Below are positions 17,522 through 26,624 of a DNA stretch of 64,000 nt, piece after piece. The notes beneath the pieces were generated by a model. The model saw nothing but the letters and a program-made list of their open reading frames with translations. It was not told the origin of the DNA and did no database searches. The stretch lies in assembly GCF_000720725.1 (NCBI RefSeq), contig NZ_JOCQ01000040.1, positions 1 to 64,000 on the forward strand, given 5' to 3'. Origin of the DNA: Streptomyces rimosus subsp. rimosus (GTDB lineage: Bacteria > Actinomycetota > Actinomycetes > Streptomycetales > Streptomycetaceae). A program made the position numbers and the translations under genes. Every line of letters starts with the position of its first letter. Within the stretch, counting starts at the first letter, position 1.

Positions 17522-18648
17522 TCGGAAGCCGCCTTCGAGTCCGGCTTCGAGTCCGCCTTCGATGCCGTCTTCTTGGAGGCGGACTTCTTGGCGGGGGCCT
17601 TGGCCTTGGGCTCCGAGGACTTGGCCTCCGTATCCGCCGCCTCCGTCGCGTCAGCGGGAACGGCATCCGGCACGTCGGAGGACTCCGCCGCCTTCGCCGC
17701 CAGCGGGGTCTGCGCCCGCTGAGGCTCGCCGATCCGGTCCACGCCGTACTTCAGCGCCGACGCGTACGTGTCGTCCGGGTCGAGCCGCCGCAGCTCCTCC
17801 GCCAGCAGCTCCGCCGTCTCGCGCCGCTTGAGCGCGACATTGCGGTCCGGCTGGCCCTGCATGGCGAGCGTGGCCAGCGAGCCGTCCGCGCGGTCCAGTG
17901 CGACCGGGCCGCAGTCCGTCTCCATGCGGACCGCCGTCAGGCCGGGGCCCGCCGACAGCAGGCGCCGGACCGGTACGTTCAGCCGGTCCGCGAGCCACAT
18001 GGCGAGCAGTTCGACGCTCGGGTTGAACTCCTCGCCCTCGACCTCGACCTCGGCCACCTTGCACGGCAGCTGGTCGAGCGCCGCGGCCAGCATCGAGCGC
18101 CAGGGCGTGATGCGGGTCCAGGACAGGTCCGTGTCGCCGGGGGAGTACGCATCGGCGCGCTCGGCCAGCTCCCGGAGCGGGTTCTCGGCGGTGTACATGT
18201 CGGTGACGCGCCGCTGCGCGAGCGCGCCGAGTGGGTCGCGGGCCGCGTCCACCGGCGCGTTGACCGGCCACCACACGACGACCGGCGCGTCCGGCAGCAG
18301 CAGCGGCAGCACCACGGACTGGGCGTGGTTGATGGCCTCGCCGTACAGCCGCAGCACGACCGTCTCGCCGGTGCCGGCGTCCGCGCCGACGCGGACCTCG
18401 GCGTCCAGGCGCGCCTTGGCGCGGTCGCGGGGCGACCGGCTGACGCGCTTGATGACGACGAGGGTGCGCGAGGGGTGCTCGCGGGACGCCTCGTTGGCGG
18501 CCTTCAGGGCGTCGTAGGCGTTCTCCTCGTCGGTGACGATGACGAGGGTGAGCACCATGCCGATGGCGGGGGTACCGATGGTACGACGGCCCTGGACCAG
18601 CGCCTTGTTGACCTTGCTGGCCGTGGTCTCCGTCAGATCGATCTTCAT
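17518..18648 (-). CDS. opcA: Glucose-6-phosphate dehydrogenase assembly protein OpcA
   Basis: OpcA is needed for assembly or activation of glucose-6-phosphate dehydrogenase in actinobacteria and cyanobacteria. The protein from the ATG at 18648 (MKIDLTETTASKVNKAL) is 376 residues. It shows the family segments PDAPVVVWWPVNAP, LSWTRITPWRSMLAAALD and GPVALDRADGSLA. The last ~50 residues are a low-complexity Lys/Ala/Ser tail (KAPAKKSASKKTASK), which is variable in the family. The frame is open upstream but the ATG overlaps the zwf stop (ATGA), which fixes the start. Confidence 0.95.
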   Translation of the reverse strand: MKIDLTETTASKVNKALVQGRRTIGTPAIGMVLTLVIVTDEENAYDALKAANEASREHPSRTLVVIKRVSRSPRDRAKARLDAEVRVGADAGTGETVVLRLYGEAINHAQSVVLPLLLPDAPVVVWWPVNAPVDAARDPLGALAQRRVTDMYTAENPLRELAERADAYSPGDTDLSWTRITPWRSMLAAALDQLPCKVAEVEVEGEEFNPSVELLAMWLADRLNVPVRRLLSAGPGLTAVRMETDCGPVALDRADGSLATLAMQGQPDRNVALKRRETAELLAEELRRLDPDDTYASALKYGVDRIGEPQRAQTPLAAKAAESSDVPDAVPADATEAADTEAKSSEPKAKAPAKKSASKKTASKADSKPDSKAASE

Positions 18649-20168
18649 GGCCGACGCCAGCTCCGTCCGTCTCGTGCGAGCATTTCGTCCGCCTCGTCCG
18701 GTCCCCACGTCCCGGCCGGGTACTGCGCGGGCTTGCCGTGCTCGTCCCAGTACTCCTCGATCGGGTCGAGAATCCGCCAGGACTGCTCGACCTCCTCGAC
18801 GCGCGGGAAGAGGTTGGCGTCACCGAGCAGCACGTCCAGGATCAGACGCTCGTACGCCTCCGGGCTGGACTCGGTGAAGGACTCGCCGTACGCGAAGTCC
18901 ATCGAGACGTCCCGCACCTCCATGGAGGTGCCGGGTACCTTCGAGCCGAACCGCATCGTGACGCCCTCGTCCGGCTGGACGCGGATGACCAGGGCGTTGG
19001 CGCCCAGTTCTTCGGTGGCGGTGTGGTCGAAGGGGGAGTGCGGCGCGCGCTGGAAGACGACCGCGATCTCGGTGACGCGGCGGCCCAGGCGCTTGCCGGT
19101 GCGCAGGTAGAAGGGGACGCCCGCCCAGCGGCGGTTGTCGACCTCCAGCTTGACCGCGGCGTAGGTGTCGGTACGGGAGTTGGGGTCGATGCCCTCTTCC
19201 TCCAGGTAGCCGACGACCTTCTCGCCGCCCTGCCAGCCGGCCGCGTACTGGGCGCGCACCGTCTCCTTGCCCAGGTCGGCGGGGAGCCGTACGGCGCCGA
19301 GGACCTTGGTCTTCTCGGCGACCAGCGCGTCCGCGTCGAAGGAGGCGGGCTCCTCCATGGCGGTCAGCGCGAGCAGCTGGAGCAGGTGGTTCTGGATGAC
19401 GTCGCGCGCGGCGCCGATGCCGTCGTAGTACCCGGCGCGGCCGCCGATGCCGATGTCCTCGGCCATCGTGATCTGCACGTGGTCGACGTAGGACCGGTTC
19501 CACAGCGGCTCGAACAGCGTGTTGGCGAACCGCAGCGCCAGGATGTTCTGGACGGTCTCCTTGCCCAGGTAGTGGTCGATCCGGAAGACCGACTCGGGCG
19601 GGAAGACCTCGTGGACGATCCGGTTCAGTTCCTTGGCGCTGGCCAGGTCGTGGCCGAAGGGCTTCTCGATGACGGCGCGGCGCCAGCAGTCGCCCTGCTG
19701 GTCGGCCAGGCCGTGCTTCTTGAGCTGCTGGACGACGGTGGGGAAGAACTTGGGCGGCACGGACAGGTAGAAGGCGAAGTTGCCGCCGGTGCCCTGTGCC
19801 TTGTCGAGCTCCTCGATGGTCTTCTTGAGGGTCTCGAAGGCCTCGTCGTCGTCGAAGTTGCCCTGGACGAACCGGCAGCCCTGGACGAGCTGCTGCCAGA
19901 CCTCTTCGCGGAACGGCGTACGGGAGTGCTGCTTGACGGCCTCGTACACCTCCTGCGCGAAGTCCTGGTGCTCCCACTCGCGGCGGGCGAACCCGATGAG
20001 GGAGAAGCCCGGCGGCAGCAGCCCGCGATTGGCCAGGTCGTAGACAGCAGGCATCAGCTTTTTACGGGACAAATCGCCCGTGACGCCGAAGATGACCAGG
20101 CCCGACGGCCCCGCGATACGCGGGAGCCGTCGGTCCGCGGCGTCACGCAGCGGATTGCTGCTGGACAA
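18645..20168 (-). CDS. zwf: Glucose-6-phosphate 1-dehydrogenase
   Basis: Commits glucose 6-phosphate to the oxidative pentose-phosphate pathway, generating NADPH. The 507-residue protein has the coenzyme loop FGVTGDLSRKK (27-37) and the active-site signature RIDHYLGKE (196-204). The start is an unusual TTG (MSSSNPLRDAADRRLP), supported by a GGAGGG ribosome site 10 bases upstream and by the N-terminal homology. It lies 6 bases after tal and overlaps opcA, its assembly factor, by 4 bases. Confidence 0.96.
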   Translation of the reverse strand: MSSSNPLRDAADRRLPRIAGPSGLVIFGVTGDLSRKKLMPAVYDLANRGLLPPGFSLIGFARREWEHQDFAQEVYEAVKQHSRTPFREEVWQQLVQGCRFVQGNFDDDEAFETLKKTIEELDKAQGTGGNFAFYLSVPPKFFPTVVQQLKKHGLADQQGDCWRRAVIEKPFGHDLASAKELNRIVHEVFPPESVFRIDHYLGKETVQNILALRFANTLFEPLWNRSYVDHVQITMAEDIGIGGRAGYYDGIGAARDVIQNHLLQLLALTAMEEPASFDADALVAEKTKVLGAVRLPADLGKETVRAQYAAGWQGGEKVVGYLEEEGIDPNSRTDTYAAVKLEVDNRRWAGVPFYLRTGKRLGRRVTEIAVVFQRAPHSPFDHTATEELGANALVIRVQPDEGVTMRFGSKVPGTSMEVRDVSMDFAYGESFTESSPEAYERLILDVLLGDANLFPRVEEVEQSWRILDPIEEYWDEHGKPAQYPAGTWGPDEADEMLARDGRSWRRP

Positions 20169-20174
20169 GGTGGG

Positions 20175-21293
20175 TCAGCCCTCCGAAGGAGCGAGGCGCT
20201 TGAGCTCCGCCTCAGTGGACTTGAGCAGGTCGTTCCAGGACGCCTCGAACTTCTCGACGCCCTCGTCCTCCAGCACCTGCACGACGTCGTCGTACGAGAT
20301 GCCGATCTTCGCCAGCGCGTCCAGGTCGGCCTGCGCCTGCTCGTAGCTGCCCCGCACCTTGTCGCCGGAGATCTCGCCGTGGTCGCCGGTGGCCTCCAGG
20401 GTGGCCTCGGGCATGGTGTTGACCGTGTTCGGCGCGACCAGTTCCTCGACGTACATGGTGTCCTTGAGCGACGGGTCCTTGACGCCGGTCGAGGCCCACA
20501 GCGGACGCTGCTTGTTGGCGTGCGCCTTCTCCAGCGCGGCCCAGCGGTCCGAGGAGAAGACCTCCTCGTACGCCTGGTAGGCGAGGCGCGCGTTGGCGAC
20601 GGCGGCCTTGCCCTTGAGGGCCTTGGCCTCGTCGGTGCCGATCGCGTCCAGGCGCTTGTCGGTCTCGGTGTCCACGCGGGACACGAAGAAGGACGCCACC
20701 GACTGGATCTTGGACAGGTCCAGGCCGGCCGCCTTGGCCTTCTCCAGGCCCTCCAGGTAGGCGTCCATGACCGCGCGGTAGCGCTCCAGCGAGAAGATCA
20801 GCGTGACGTTGACGCTGATGCCCCGGGCGATCGTCTCGGTGATCGCCGGCAGACCCGCCTTGGTGGCCGGGATCTTGATGAGCGCGTTGGGGCGGTCCAC
20901 CAGCCAGGCCAGCTGCTTGGCCTCGGCGACGGTGGCGCGGGTGTTGTGGGCCAGGCGCGGGTCGACCTCGATGGAGACCCGGCCGTCCTGGCCGTCGGTG
21001 GCGTCGAAGACCGGACGCAGGATGTCGGCGGCGTCCCGCACGTCCGACGTCGTGATCATCCGGATGGCTTCCTCGACGGTCACCTTGCGGGCGGCCAGGT
21101 CGGTGAGCTGGGTGTCGTAGCCGTCACCCTGTGAGATGGCCTTCTGGAAGATCGACGGGTTGGTGGTGACACCGACGACGTGCTGCTGGTCGATCAGCTC
21201 GGCCAGGTTGCCGGACGTGATCCGCTTGCGGGACAGGTCGTCCAGCCAGATCGCGACGCCTTCGTCGGAGAGGCGCTTGAGTGCGTCTGTCAT
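20175..21293 (-). CDS. tal: Transaldolase
   Basis: Transfers dihydroxyacetone units between sedoheptulose 7-phosphate and glyceraldehyde 3-phosphate in the non-oxidative pentose-phosphate pathway. At 372 residues it is the longer actinobacterial/cyanobacterial form. The Schiff-base lysine is K140 in LIKIPATKAG; VGVTTNPSIFQKA (40-52) is the other family signature. ATG 21293 has AGGAGA 11 bases upstream, in the short 35-base gap after tkt. The frame is open for about 220 codons upstream, but that is the antisense of tkt. Confidence 0.96.
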   Translation of the reverse strand: MTDALKRLSDEGVAIWLDDLSRKRITSGNLAELIDQQHVVGVTTNPSIFQKAISQGDGYDTQLTDLAARKVTVEEAIRMITTSDVRDAADILRPVFDATDGQDGRVSIEVDPRLAHNTRATVAEAKQLAWLVDRPNALIKIPATKAGLPAITETIARGISVNVTLIFSLERYRAVMDAYLEGLEKAKAAGLDLSKIQSVASFFVSRVDTETDKRLDAIGTDEAKALKGKAAVANARLAYQAYEEVFSSDRWAALEKAHANKQRPLWASTGVKDPSLKDTMYVEELVAPNTVNTMPEATLEATGDHGEISGDKVRGSYEQAQADLDALAKIGISYDDVVQVLEDEGVEKFEASWNDLLKSTEAELKRLAPSEG

Positions 21294-21328
21294 GGGGTTT
21301 GCATCTCCTACTAGATCGTGTACGGGCG

Positions 21329-23407
21329 TCAGCGCGTGGCCGCTGCGAGGGATTCCCGGGCCGCCGTGGCGACCGCGTCGGCGGTGAAGCCGAACTCGTG
21401 GAAGAGGGTCTTGGCGTCCGCCGAGGCACCGAAGTGCTCCAGCGAGACGATCCGGCCCTGCGGGCCCACGTAGCGGTGCCAGGTCAGACCGATGCCGGCC
21501 TCGACCGCGACCCGGGCCTTGACCGTCGGCAGCAGCACGCTGTCGCGGTACCCCTGGTCCTGCTCCTCGAACCACTCGACGGACGGCATCGAGACGACGC
21601 GCGTCGGGATGCCCTCGGCCTGCAGCGCCTCGCGCGCCTCGACGGCGAGCTGCACCTCGGAGCCGGTGCCGATCAGGATGACCTGCGGCTCGCCGCCCTC
21701 GGCCTCGAACAGCACGTAGCCGCCCTTGGCCGCGGCCGGGTTGGCCTCGTACGTCGGTACGCCCTGACGGGTGAGCGCCAGGCCGTGCGGCGCGGGCTTG
21801 CTCCGGTGGCGGCGCAGGATCTCGGCCCAGGCGGTGGCGGTCTCGTTGGCGTCGGCCGGGCGCACGACGTTCAGGCCCGGGATGGCGCGCAGCGCGGCCA
21901 GGTGCTCGACCGGCTGGTGGGTCGGGCCGTCCTCGCCGAGGCCGATGGAGTCGTGCGTCCACACGTACGTCACCGGCAGCTGCATGAGCGCGGCGAGGCG
22001 GACGGCGGGGCGCATGTAGTCGGAGAACACCAGGAAGGTGCCGCCGTAGATGCGGGTGTTGCCGTGCAGCGCGATGCCGTTCATGGTCGAACCCATGGCG
22101 TGCTCACGGATGCCGTAGTGCACCGTGCGGCCGTACGGGCTCGCCTCCGGGAGCGGGTTGCCCTCCGGCAGGAACGAGGAGTTCTTGTCGATGGTGGTGT
22201 TGTTCGAGCCGGCGAGGTCGGCGGAGCCGCCCCACAGCTCGGGCACGACCGCGCCCAGCGCCTGGAGGATCTTGCCGGAGGCCGCGCGGGTGGCGACACC
22301 CTTGCCGGTCTCGAAGGCGGGCAGCGCCTTCTCCCAGCCGTCCGGCAGCTCGCCCGCCCGGACGCGGTCGAACAGGGCGGCGCGCTCCGGGTTGGCCGCG
22401 CGCCAGGCGTCGAGGGCCTTGTCCCACTCGGCGTGCGCCTGGCTGCCGCGCTTCCAGGCGGCGCGGGTGTGCTCGATGACCTCGTCGGAGACCTCGAAGG
22501 TCTGCTCCGGGTCGAAGCCCAGCACCTTCTTGGTGGCCGCGATCTCCTCGTCGCCCAGCGCGGAGCCGTGTGCGGCCTCGGTGTTCTGGGCGTTGGGGGC
22601 GGGCCAGGCGATGATCGAGCGGGCCGCGATGAAGGAGGGACGCTCGGTCTCCTCCTGGGCGGCCTTGAGGGCCGCGGCCAGGCCGACCGGGTCGAGGTCG
22701 CCGCTGGGCAGCTGCTCGACGCGCTGGACGTGCCAGCCGTACGCCTCGTAGCGCTTGATCGTGTCCTCGGAGATGGCGGTCTCGGTGTCGCCCTCGATGG
22801 AGATGTGGTTGTCGTCCCACAGCATCACGAGGTTGCCGAGCTTCTGGTGGCCGGCGAGCGAGGACGCCTCGGCCGACACGCCCTCCTGGAGGCAGCCGTC
22901 ACCGGCGATGACCCAGATGGTGTGGTCGAAGGGCGAGGTGCCGGGGGCCGCGTCCGGGTCGAACAGGCCGCGTTCGTAGCGGGCCGCCATGGCCATGCCC
23001 ACCGCGTTGGCGACACCCTGGCCGAGCGGGCCGGTGGTGGTCTCCACGCCGACCGTGTGGCCGTACTCCGGGTGGCCCGGGGTCTTCGAGCCCCAGGTGC
23101 GGAAGGACTTCAGGTCGTCCAGCTCCAGGCCGTAGCCGGCCAGGTAGAGCTGGATGTACAGGGTCAGGCTGGAGTGGCCCGCGGACAGCACGAACCGGTC
23201 GCGGCCGGTCCACTTCGCGTCGGCCGGGTCGTGCCGCATCAGCTTCTGGAAGAGGACGTAGGCGGCCGGCGCGAGGCTCATGGCGGTACCAGGATGGCCG
23301 TTACCGACCTTCTGCACGGAATCCATGGCCAGGACGCGAACGGTATCTACGGCCCGCTGGTCCAGTTCGGTCCACTCGAAATCTGTGGTGGTCGGCTTGG
23401 TGCTCAC
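21329..23407 (-). CDS. tkt: Transketolase
   Basis: Thiamine-diphosphate enzyme that moves two-carbon units between sugar phosphates. The 692-residue protein has GNGHPGTAMSLAP (35-47), the TPP motif beginning GDGCLQEG (169) and ending DDN (198-200), the transketolase signature with GEDGPTHQPVEHLA, and the C-terminal domain. GTG start with AGGAG upstream. It is the first gene of the pentose-phosphate operon; a candidate promoter lies about 64-70 bases before the start. Confidence 0.97.
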   Translation of the reverse strand: MSTKPTTTDFEWTELDQRAVDTVRVLAMDSVQKVGNGHPGTAMSLAPAAYVLFQKLMRHDPADAKWTGRDRFVLSAGHSSLTLYIQLYLAGYGLELDDLKSFRTWGSKTPGHPEYGHTVGVETTTGPLGQGVANAVGMAMAARYERGLFDPDAAPGTSPFDHTIWVIAGDGCLQEGVSAEASSLAGHQKLGNLVMLWDDNHISIEGDTETAISEDTIKRYEAYGWHVQRVEQLPSGDLDPVGLAAALKAAQEETERPSFIAARSIIAWPAPNAQNTEAAHGSALGDEEIAATKKVLGFDPEQTFEVSDEVIEHTRAAWKRGSQAHAEWDKALDAWRAANPERAALFDRVRAGELPDGWEKALPAFETGKGVATRAASGKILQALGAVVPELWGGSADLAGSNNTTIDKNSSFLPEGNPLPEASPYGRTVHYGIREHAMGSTMNGIALHGNTRIYGGTFLVFSDYMRPAVRLAALMQLPVTYVWTHDSIGLGEDGPTHQPVEHLAALRAIPGLNVVRPADANETATAWAEILRRHRSKPAPHGLALTRQGVPTYEANPAAAKGGYVLFEAEGGEPQVILIGTGSEVQLAVEAREALQAEGIPTRVVSMPSVEWFEEQDQGYRDSVLLPTVKARVAVEAGIGLTWHRYVGPQGRIVSLEHFGASADAKTLFHEFGFTADAVATAARESLAAATR

Positions 23408-23934
23408 CCTGAGTCAGGGCTCCTCTCCACATGTCGAATGCCGGGGACGGTATGTCCGCCGGCGTTGTCGAGCCTACCCCCGCATGTACGCGCGTCTTTT
23501 CGACGGAGCGTCGACGGCTCGGCACAAAAGCAGTCGCCTAGGGCAACCAAAACTACGCGCCGGACATTCCCGCCCCGGGCGGGACGGCCACGTCTCCAGA
23601 CTGCCGGGCGGTGCCCGCCTTCGCCTCTTGAACGACGTGAACGGCGGCGGAACGCGCGGGGCGGGGCGCCGGGGAAGGGCGGGAAACGGGTGGCCGTGGC
23701 GCGCCGCGGAGCAGCGGTACACGGTGCGTGACGCGCGCGGCGGGCAGCGGGCGACGCGGCCCGGGCGGCCTGGGAACCGGCCTCAACACGACCCCACCCC
23801 CGCGAAGGCCGTCGTATGGCCAACGTCTAAAGTGGCGTGGTACGCGCAAGCCTTTACCGGGTCTTCACGGCCGGGAACGCTTGCTGGCCTTATCTTCGCG
23901 GCGCAAGCCGCTGATGTTACTTCCAGGGGTGTGC
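23408..23934. promoter_or_regulatory. Divergent tkt/ctaB intergenic region
   Basis: This 527-base gap separates two divergent operons. On the minus strand a TAGGCT hexamer (23471-23476) with AAAGAC 17 bases upstream is the best candidate tkt promoter. The middle has a CCCGCCCC/GGGCGGG dyad near 23570. For ctaB I found no convincing promoter; a TAAAGT hexamer at 23828 lacks a -35. Open frames here are GC-driven and have no recognisable product. Confidence 0.4.
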
Positions 23935-24918
23935 GTGACGGCCGTCGAATCCCGTCCTGCGGGTGGGGGTACCGCCCATGCCGTCCAGGCTATGGGGGAG
24001 CTCGCTTCGAGCCCGCAGGGTTCAGGTCACCGTCCGTTCGGGGCCCGTGTCAAGGCGTTCGTGGCACTGACCAAGCCGCGCGTCATCGAGCTGCTGCTGA
24101 TGACGACGGTTCCGGTGATGTTCCTGGCCGCCGGCGGTGTGCCCGACCTGGGCCTGGTCCTGGCGACCTGCATCGGCGGCTATCTCTCCGCGGGCGGCGC
24201 GGCGGCGTACAACATGTACATCGACCGCGACATCGACGCCCTGATGGACCGCACCTCGCAGCGGCCCCTGGTCACCGGCATGGTCTCGCCCCGGGAGTGC
24301 CTGGTCTTCGCGACCGCGCTGGCGATCGGGTCCACGGCCTGGTTCTGGTTCCTGGTCAACCCGCTGTCGGCGATGCTCTCGCTCGGCGCGCTGCTCTTCT
24401 ACGTGGTCGTCTACACGATGATCCTCAAGCGGCGGACCGCCCAGAACATCGTCTGGGGCGGCATCGCGGGCTGCATGCCGGTCTTCATCGGCTGGTCCGC
24501 GGTCACCAACACCGTCTCCTGGGCCTCGGCCATCCTCTTCCTCGTCATCTTCTTCTGGACGCCGCCGCACTACTGGCCGCTGTCCATGAAGGCCAAGGAC
24601 GACTACGAGCGGGTCGGCGTGCCGATGCTGCCGGTCGTCGCCGGGAACAAGGCCGTGGCGCGGCAGATCGTCGCGTACAGCTGGGTGATGGTGCTGGTCT
24701 CGCTGCTGCTCCAGCCGCTGGGCTACACGGGCTGGTTCTACACGGCGGTGGCGGTGCTGTGCGGCGGCTTCTGGCTCATCGAGGCGCACGGCCTCCAGTC
24801 CCGCGCCAAGGCCGGGATCACCGGGCCGAAGCTGAAGGAGATGCGACTGTTCCACTGGTCGATCACCTATGTCTCGCTGCTGTTCGTCGCGCTGGCCGTG
24901 GACCCCTTCCTGCGGTAG
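23935..24918 (+). CDS. ctaB: Protohaem IX farnesyltransferase (haem O synthase)
   Basis: UbiA-family integral membrane enzyme that adds a farnesyl group to haem B to make haem O for cytochrome c oxidase. The 327-residue protein has the two Asp-rich prenyl-diphosphate motifs: NMYIDRDIDALMDRT and, in the second half, KAKDDYERVGVPMLP. About eight or nine hydrophobic segments follow a polar N terminus of about 35 residues. I favour the GTG at 23935 (AGGGG 6 bases upstream); GTG at 23929 is in frame two codons earlier. It pairs functionally with ctaA at 27.6 kb. Confidence 0.95.
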   Translation: MTAVESRPAGGGTAHAVQAMGELASSPQGSGHRPFGARVKAFVALTKPRVIELLLMTTVPVMFLAAGGVPDLGLVLATCIGGYLSAGGAAAYNMYIDRDIDALMDRTSQRPLVTGMVSPRECLVFATALAIGSTAWFWFLVNPLSAMLSLGALLFYVVVYTMILKRRTAQNIVWGGIAGCMPVFIGWSAVTNTVSWASAILFLVIFFWTPPHYWPLSMKAKDDYERVGVPMLPVVAGNKAVARQIVAYSWVMVLVSLLLQPLGYTGWFYTAVAVLCGGFWLIEAHGLQSRAKAGITGPKLKEMRLFHWSITYVSLLFVALAVDPFLR

Positions 24919-24941
24919 CCGTACGCTGCGCCCGAAGCTTC

Positions 24942-24980
24942 CCGAGGGCCCGTCACGACGCGTTCGTGACGGGCCCTCGG
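24942..24980. terminator. Terminator after ctaB
   Basis: Near-perfect stem CCGAGGGCCCGTCACGA / TCGTGACGGGCCCTCGG around a 5-base CGCGT loop, 23 bases after the ctaB stop. Confidence 0.92.
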
Positions 24981-25033
24981 CGTACCCCGGGCGGCTCTTC
25001 CGCCGCTGATTACCGGCGGGTAGCATCCTGTTC

Positions 25034-25408
25034 ATGGCAGACACCAAGCAGGCGGACGAGCAGCTCGACGACCAGCCGGCCGGCGGCCGGCCCGGAAAGC
25101 GGGACGAGCGGCGCACGGCCGCGCTGGCCAAGGCCGTACGCGCCTTCGCCGCCGCGCACGGCGGCAGCACCGGGGCCCAGCTCGCCCACATCGGCCGCGG
25201 CCGGGTGCGGATCGCGCTGGTCGGCGCGGACGGCCAGTGGGGCAACCTGGTCGCCGACTCCCTGGACATCGCCCGGGCCGCGGCCGAGCGGGCGGGCGCC
25301 GAGCTGCACGAGGACTTCGACGGCGAGTTCGCGGCCAAGGTGCGCACCGGGCCGTACGAATGGTCGCGGATGGCGGGCATCCAGGTGGGCGGTCCGGCCA
25401 ACACCTGA
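25034..25408 (+). CDS. Conserved hypothetical protein
   Basis: 124-residue soluble protein of unknown function. A polar N terminus (MADTKQADEQLDDQPAGGR) leads to an Ala-rich helix, then a compact domain with RVRIALVGADGQWGNLVADSLDIARAAAERAG and a C-terminal GPYEWSRMAGIQVGG. No catalytic motif was recognised. A TAGCAT hexamer ends 7 bases before the ATG and no ribosome site is visible, so the mRNA may be leaderless. It stands alone after the ctaB terminator. Confidence 0.75.
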   Translation: MADTKQADEQLDDQPAGGRPGKRDERRTAALAKAVRAFAAAHGGSTGAQLAHIGRGRVRIALVGADGQWGNLVADSLDIARAAAERAGAELHEDFDGEFAAKVRTGPYEWSRMAGIQVGGPANT

Positions 25409-25574
25409 GCCGGCTCGCACGGCCCCGCCGAACGGCCCGCTACCTGACGACCGGGTCGTCCGTTGAGCCCACCAGGGGCGGCGTCCGTGCCGCGCCGGGT
25501 GGGCTTTCGGCGCCGCGGGCGCCTTCGGCTTCGGCGGCTTCGGCGGCCTCAGCGGCTTCGGGGAGGAGGAGCGG

Positions 25575-26624
25575 ATGGACCGACTGCCACCGCTCGTGGA
25601 CCAGTACAGCCACGGCGCGCTCCACGGGGACCTGGGGCTGGGCGCCTTCGAGGCGCACCTGGCCGCTGCCTCCGGCGGCCACGGCCCGGCACCGGCCGGC
25701 ACCACCTTCTTCGACAGCTGGACCGGCCTCGGCGTACGCCGCTGGTGCCCGCCGCTGCTCGGCCTGGAGGCCCACTGCCCGCCCGCCCGCTACCTCGCCC
25801 GCAGGCGGGAGCTGGGCGCCTTCCGCGCGACCCGCCTGCTGCTGCGCGGCTCCGGCATCGGGACGTTCCTGCTGGCGGCCGGCGCGCCCAGCGAGCTGAC
25901 CTCGGCCGCCGAACTGGCCGCCGCCGCGGAGGCCGGGGCCCACGAGGTCATACGGCTCGAACCGCTGGCCGAACAGATCGCCGACACCTCGGGCAGCGTC
26001 GACTCCTTCATCGGCTACACCGCGGAGGCCGTCTACGCGGCCACCCAGGACGCCACGGCCTTCGCCTCCTCCGCCGCCTTCTGCGAGGGCCGCGCCCCGG
26101 AGGCGGGCGAGGTGCGGCGCGCTGCCGACCGGTGGCTGCGCGACCGCAGGCCGGGGGAGCGGCTCACCGACCCGACGCTGCTGCGGCACCTGCTGTGGAG
26201 CGCGGTGGCCACCGGCGTCCCCGTACAGCTGCACTGCCCCGACCCGCGACCGCTGGCGGGCTTCCTGCGGGCCACCGCCGGTATCGGTACGGACGTGGTG
26301 CTGCTGCCCCGGCCGCCGCACCACGCGCGGGCGGCGCGGCTGGCGGCGGTCCATCCGCACGTCTACGCGGACGCCGGGCCGGACCCCGGAGAAACCCTCG
26401 TCCGGGCCCCGTTCGGCAAGCTGCTGTTCTCCACGGGGGCGCGGGCGCTGCCCGAGCTGTACGTCACGGGCGCGCGCTTCTTCGTGCGGGCCGTGGAGCG
26501 GGTCGTACGGGAGTGGACCGAGGAGGGCATGTGCGCGCCCGCGGACGCGCGGCGGATCACCGCGATGATCGCGTCCGGGACGGCGCGCCGGATCTACCGG
26601 CTGGAGGCGCCGGCGGCGGGCTGA
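25575..26624 (+). CDS. Amidohydrolase-like (TIM-barrel) protein
   Basis: 349-residue protein resembling the amidohydrolase_2/FluG-type TIM-barrel hydrolases: a start like VDQYSHGAL where HxH would be, a central VPVQLHCPDPRPL strand and a C-terminal PFGKLLFSTGARALPELYVTGARFF, which corresponds to the Asp-containing strand of the family. The usual N-terminal HxH is reduced to YSH and the C-terminal Asp is not evident (STGA), so metal binding and activity are doubtful. ATG after GGAGGAGGAG. It converges on ctaA and overlaps its 3' end by 31 bases. Confidence 0.7.
   Translation: MDRLPPLVDQYSHGALHGDLGLGAFEAHLAAASGGHGPAPAGTTFFDSWTGLGVRRWCPPLLGLEAHCPPARYLARRRELGAFRATRLLLRGSGIGTFLLAAGAPSELTSAAELAAAAEAGAHEVIRLEPLAEQIADTSGSVDSFIGYTAEAVYAATQDATAFASSAAFCEGRAPEAGEVRRAADRWLRDRRPGERLTDPTLLRHLLWSAVATGVPVQLHCPDPRPLAGFLRATAGIGTDVVLLPRPPHHARAARLAAVHPHVYADAGPDPGETLVRAPFGKLLFSTGARALPELYVTGARFFVRAVERVVREWTEEGMCAPADARRITAMIASGTARRIYRLEAPAAG

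Noticed and set aside
23280..25466. Long plus-strand frame across tkt 5' end, ctaB and beyond
   Set aside because: It overlaps well-supported genes in other frames and its product is Arg/Pro/Gly-rich without similarity.
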